Of a DNA stretch of 64,000 nucleotides, positions 61,965 through 64,000 are shown in pieces (positions within the stretch are counted from its first letter, which is position 1; each line of letters begins with the position of its first letter). The translations under genes and the position numbers were made by a program. This DNA is from JAOABC01 sp041287495. Its GTDB lineage: Bacteria; Aquificota; Aquificia; Aquificales; Hydrogenothermaceae. The notes under the pieces are model-generated. The model had not been told where the DNA came from. It was given only the letters and a program-made list of their open reading frames with translations, and did no database searches. The stretch spans positions 36,616 to 100,615 of the forward strand of contig JBEULE010000042.1 in NCBI GenBank assembly GCA_041287495.1. Reading direction: 5' to 3'.

Positions 61965-62714
61965 ATGATTACTATATTTGATGTTGATGGTGTTCTAATA
62001 GATGTTACAAAGTCATACCATTATGCAATAAAGGATACAGTTGAGTTTTTCTCTGGAAGAAAGGCTATATTAGAAGAACTTTTAGATATAAAACTAAGCT
62101 TTGGAATAAACAATGACTGGGATGCATCTATTGCCGGAATTTTATATATAAAATCTGGAAAAAATATTAAAGAGTTTAAAGAGATATTTTCTCCCTACTC
62201 AAAAAGTGTTGAAGAATTTTACAGATTAGCAAAACAGCTAAATATTCAGCTTCCAACTTACAGCGAGTTAGTAGATTATTTTGAAGAAAGATACAGAGAA
62301 CACAGAGATAAGGAACAGCTAATTATACCCCATAACATACTTTCAAAAATAAGGGAAATATCATCTGTTATGGGAGTAATCACTGGAAGACCTTTTGCAG
62401 ATTTGGATTACACTTTCAAATTTTTTGATATTTATAAATACTTTGATACTATAATAACAGAGGATGATATACCTTCCCCAAACCTTAGAAAACCATCTTC
62501 TTATCCATTAAAACTATTCTTTTCAAAACATAAGTACAAAAACCCTTCTTACTATATAGGTGATACAATAGCAGATTACTTAATGGTTTACAACTTCATC
62601 AAAGAAGAAAATAAATCTGTAGAGTTTATATTACTGTTAAATAAACATAATCAAGATATTCCAGCAAAAATAAAGATAACAGACCCATATCATCTTTTAG
62701 AGGTGTTAAGATGA
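61965..62714 (+). CDS. HAD superfamily IA phosphatase-like protein
   Basis: A 249-residue HAD protein. Motif I is IFDVDGVLIDVTKSYHYAI (D6, D8), motif II is VITGR, and motif III/IV are KPSSYPLKLF and YYIGDTIADYLM. The D-V-D-G-V-L-I-D-V opening with SYR/SYH resembles a HAD-IA subgroup found near or fused to histidine-biosynthesis enzymes, but the substrate is unknown. It overlaps cmk by 4 bp. Confidence 0.8.
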   Translation: MITIFDVDGVLIDVTKSYHYAIKDTVEFFSGRKAILEELLDIKLSFGINNDWDASIAGILYIKSGKNIKEFKEIFSPYSKSVEEFYRLAKQLNIQLPTYSELVDYFEERYREHRDKEQLIIPHNILSKIREISSVMGVITGRPFADLDYTFKFFDIYKYFDTIITEDDIPSPNLRKPSSYPLKLFFSKHKYKNPSYYIGDTIADYLMVYNFIKEENKSVEFILLLNKHNQDIPAKIKITDPYHLLEVLR

Positions 62715-63358
62715 TAATAGCAATAGATGGACCGGCAGGTAGTGGAAAAAGCACAATAACAAAATTACTTGCAGAAAGATTAAATTTCACATACATAGAT
62801 ACTGGAGCTATGTATAGAGCATTTGCTTTAAAAGTTAAGAGGTTAGGTATAAACATTGATAATCAGGAGCAAGTTATCTCTTTGATAGAAAACACAGATA
62901 TAAAGATAGAAGGAGAGAAAGTTTTCTTAGATAGAGAAGATGTTTCTGATTTAATAAGAACGGAAGAGATAGGAAACATAGCTTCTAAGGTGGCTAGATA
63001 TCCACAAGTAAGAAAATTTATGGTCAAGATGCAAAGACAGATAGGAATAGAGGCAAAAAATGCCGTAATAGAAGGCAGAGATGCAGGAACTGTTATATTT
63101 CCCGATGCAGATTTAAAGATATTTATGACAGCATCTCCTGAGGTAAGAGCAGAAAGAAGAGTCCAGCAATTAAAAGAAAAAGGTTTTACAGTAGATTACA
63201 ACCACATATTACAGAAGATTATAGAAAGAGATAAGATGGATTACGAAAGAGAAGAATCCCCACTAAAACCAACAGAAGATTACATAGTTATAGACACCAC
63301 AGAAAAGAGTATAGAAGAGGTTTTAGATTACATAATTAACAATCTTATTAAAAAGTAG
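62711..63358 (+). CDS. cmk: Cytidylate kinase
   Basis: A 215-residue CMP/dCMP kinase. The P-loop GPAGSGKST is at 7-15, then TYIDTGAMYRAFALK, IEGRDAGTVIFPDADLKIF and the lid segment ASPEVRAERRVQQL. Family order and length are normal. It ends 13 bp from the convergent hemJ. Confidence 0.95.
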   Translation: MIIAIDGPAGSGKSTITKLLAERLNFTYIDTGAMYRAFALKVKRLGINIDNQEQVISLIENTDIKIEGEKVFLDREDVSDLIRTEEIGNIASKVARYPQVRKFMVKMQRQIGIEAKNAVIEGRDAGTVIFPDADLKIFMTASPEVRAERRVQQLKEKGFTVDYNHILQKIIERDKMDYEREESPLKPTEDYIVIDTTEKSIEEVLDYIINNLIKK

Positions 63359-63371
63359 CTAATATCATTTT

Positions 63372-63803
63372 TTAAAAGGGCTTTATAACAACTAAAATAA
63401 CTATCAGAATAAGTAAAATTGTTGGAATTTCGTTATATATTCTAAAAAATTTTCCAGATTTACCACATATTCCTTTCTCAAATCTTCTCCTTACATATTC
63501 ATTGTGAAAATAAAAAGCAGAAAGCAAAACAACCAAAACTATCTTTGCATGTAACCAACCTCCGGACTTTAAAAGATCCGGATTTATAAATATCATAAAT
63601 AATCCGGTTATCACAGTTATAACAAAAGCCGGAATACCTATAAAATAAAACAGTTTTTTCTCCATAACCTTAACAACCTTTACAAATCCCTCATTGCCTT
63701 TATTTTCTGCATGATAAACAAATAATCTCGGCAGATAAAATAAAACAGCCATCCAAGAGATAACAAAAACTATATGGAAAACCTTAATCCACAGATAACC
63801 CAT
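63372..63803 (-). CDS. hemJ: Protoporphyrinogen oxidase HemJ-like membrane protein
   Basis: A 143-residue membrane protein with four helices. It has the family opening with conserved His (IKVFHIVFVISWMAVLFYLP), RLFVYHAE, GWLHAKIVLV, and R-x-N-E-I-P near the end (RIYNEIPTILLI). HemJ (UPF0093) oxidises protoporphyrinogen IX in heme synthesis in many bacteria. GAGG is seven bases from ATG 63803. Heme demand fits the cytochrome genes in this window. Confidence 0.88.
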   Translation of the reverse strand: MGYLWIKVFHIVFVISWMAVLFYLPRLFVYHAENKGNEGFVKVVKVMEKKLFYFIGIPAFVITVITGLFMIFINPDLLKSGGWLHAKIVLVVLLSAFYFHNEYVRRRFEKGICGKSGKFFRIYNEIPTILLILIVILVVIKPF

Positions 63804-63920
63804 CTTTAAACCTCAAAAAAATTTTTCTTAATATTTTATTATATAATTCCGATAATAAAAATATACGCCGAGTGAGAAATTCCCTTTAAGCTAAACCTTC
63901 CATATCAATAAAAAGACAGC

Positions 63921-63963
63921 AGGGCTACTATAATAGTAGCCCTAAAAACCATCGGAGGTTTTT
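63921..63963 (+). promoter_or_regulatory. Two tandem hairpins, the second holding the ribosome binding site
   Basis: Hairpin 1 (63921-63943) has a perfect ten-pair stem AGGGCTACTA/TAGTAGCCCT with a three-base loop. Hairpin 2 (63944-63963) pairs AAAAACC with GGTTTTT around ATCGGA. The ribosome binding site CGGAGG (63953-63958) is split between its loop and stem, three to nine bases before ATG 63967. No T-run follows hairpin 1, so it is not a standard terminator. The rest of the 63804-63966 gap holds only AT-rich sequence with a TATAAT at 63842-63847. Confidence 0.6.
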
Positions 63964-63966
63964 ACC

Positions 63967-64000
63967 ATGGAAATTATACCACCTTACCTACGCATCTACC
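63967..64000 (+). CDS. Start of an unidentified gene
   Basis: Only eleven codons (MEIIPPYLRIY) lie inside the window, after a CGGAGG site. This is too little to identify the product. The tandem hairpins just upstream suggest translational control; SD-sequestering hairpins are also known at the left ends of IS200/IS605 elements, but the visible residues do not resemble TnpA. Confidence 0.5.
   Translation, partial: MEIIPPYLRIY

Noticed and set aside
1..64000. CRISPR array, prophage or complete insertion sequence
   Set aside because: No regularly spaced repeats, integrase, capsid or transposase genes are seen; only the hairpin pair at the right edge raises a weak possibility of an element.

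Overview
The window is a dense, AT-rich bacterial chromosome segment with no rRNA, CRISPR array or clear insertion sequence. The gene set fits a thermophilic, autotrophic, Gram-negative member of the Aquificota, most likely a Sulfurihydrogenibium-like Hydrogenothermaceae. Pointers are the paired biotin-dependent carboxylase subunits expected of reductive TCA cycle organisms, an ATP synthase c subunit made with a signal peptide, LPS genes (lpxB, lpxL-like, heptose-phosphate kinase), c-type cytochromes with a ResB-type maturation protein, and functionally mixed operons. The genus is inference from gene content; no 16S gene is present. TTG start codons behind good Shine-Dalgarno sites are common, and several start positions given here were chosen on that basis.

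Layout. 1-5.9 kb: start of a peroxiredoxin, a sigma-54-type promoter driving a cytochrome c, a second cytochrome c, slipin, cutA, an aminotransferase, a thioredoxin-like lipoprotein, moaE and trmFO. 5.9-13.7 kb: F0 genes (atpB, a Usp-fold gene, atpE), then rpmH-rnpA-yidD-yidC-mnmE-rho-rpmE-prfA-tRNA-Arg(ACG). 13.7-16.2 kb: a Spy/CpxP-like periplasmic protein followed by a response regulator and histidine kinase. 16.2-27.4 kb (minus strand): pilB-pilT-pilC-mnmA, a small exported protein, pfkA, spoVG, resB, carboxylase subunit B, lpxB. 27.5-30.4 kb: biotin carboxylase, a metallo-beta-lactamase fold hydrolase, nfo, tRNA-Arg(CCG). 30.4-38 kb (minus): purS-purQ with three small genes, heptose kinase, argC, rpsI/rplM, hpf, rpoN, pyrF. 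38-46.4 kb (plus): purN, a NapH-like polyferredoxin, hom, an anion transporter, a Nudix gene, lpxL-like, two small genes, sbcD, metF.

46.4-49.65 kb (minus) is the most unusual region. It is the wreck of a membrane-bound complex related to group 4 [NiFe] hydrogenases and complex I. An antiporter-like subunit (hyfB-like) carries four frameshifts and two in-frame stops. The NuoH-like subunit (hyfC-like) is truncated and fused by deletion to the last ~73 codons of the large subunit. The small-subunit gene (hyfI/nuoB-like) is intact. The surviving large-subunit tail lacks the two C-terminal nickel-ligand cysteines, which points to an energy-converting-hydrogenase-related (Ehr-type) complex rather than a true hydrogenase.

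49.8-64 kb: a ubiD-family decarboxylase, a sigma-70 family factor, an HtrA-like lipoprotein protease, glnE, nuoE-nuoF-nadA, hisD, rhodanese, agmatine deiminase, a HAD phosphatase, cmk, hemJ, and at the right edge the first codons of a gene preceded by two tandem hairpins, the second containing its ribosome binding site.

Themes that join the genes: electron transfer and cytochrome maturation, rTCA/anaplerotic carboxylation, tRNA modification (trmFO, mnmE, mnmA), inner-membrane insertion (yidC, yidD, and the signal-peptide-bearing AtpE), and type IV pilus motors. Many convergent gene pairs overlap by 4-15 bp, so there is little intergenic DNA.
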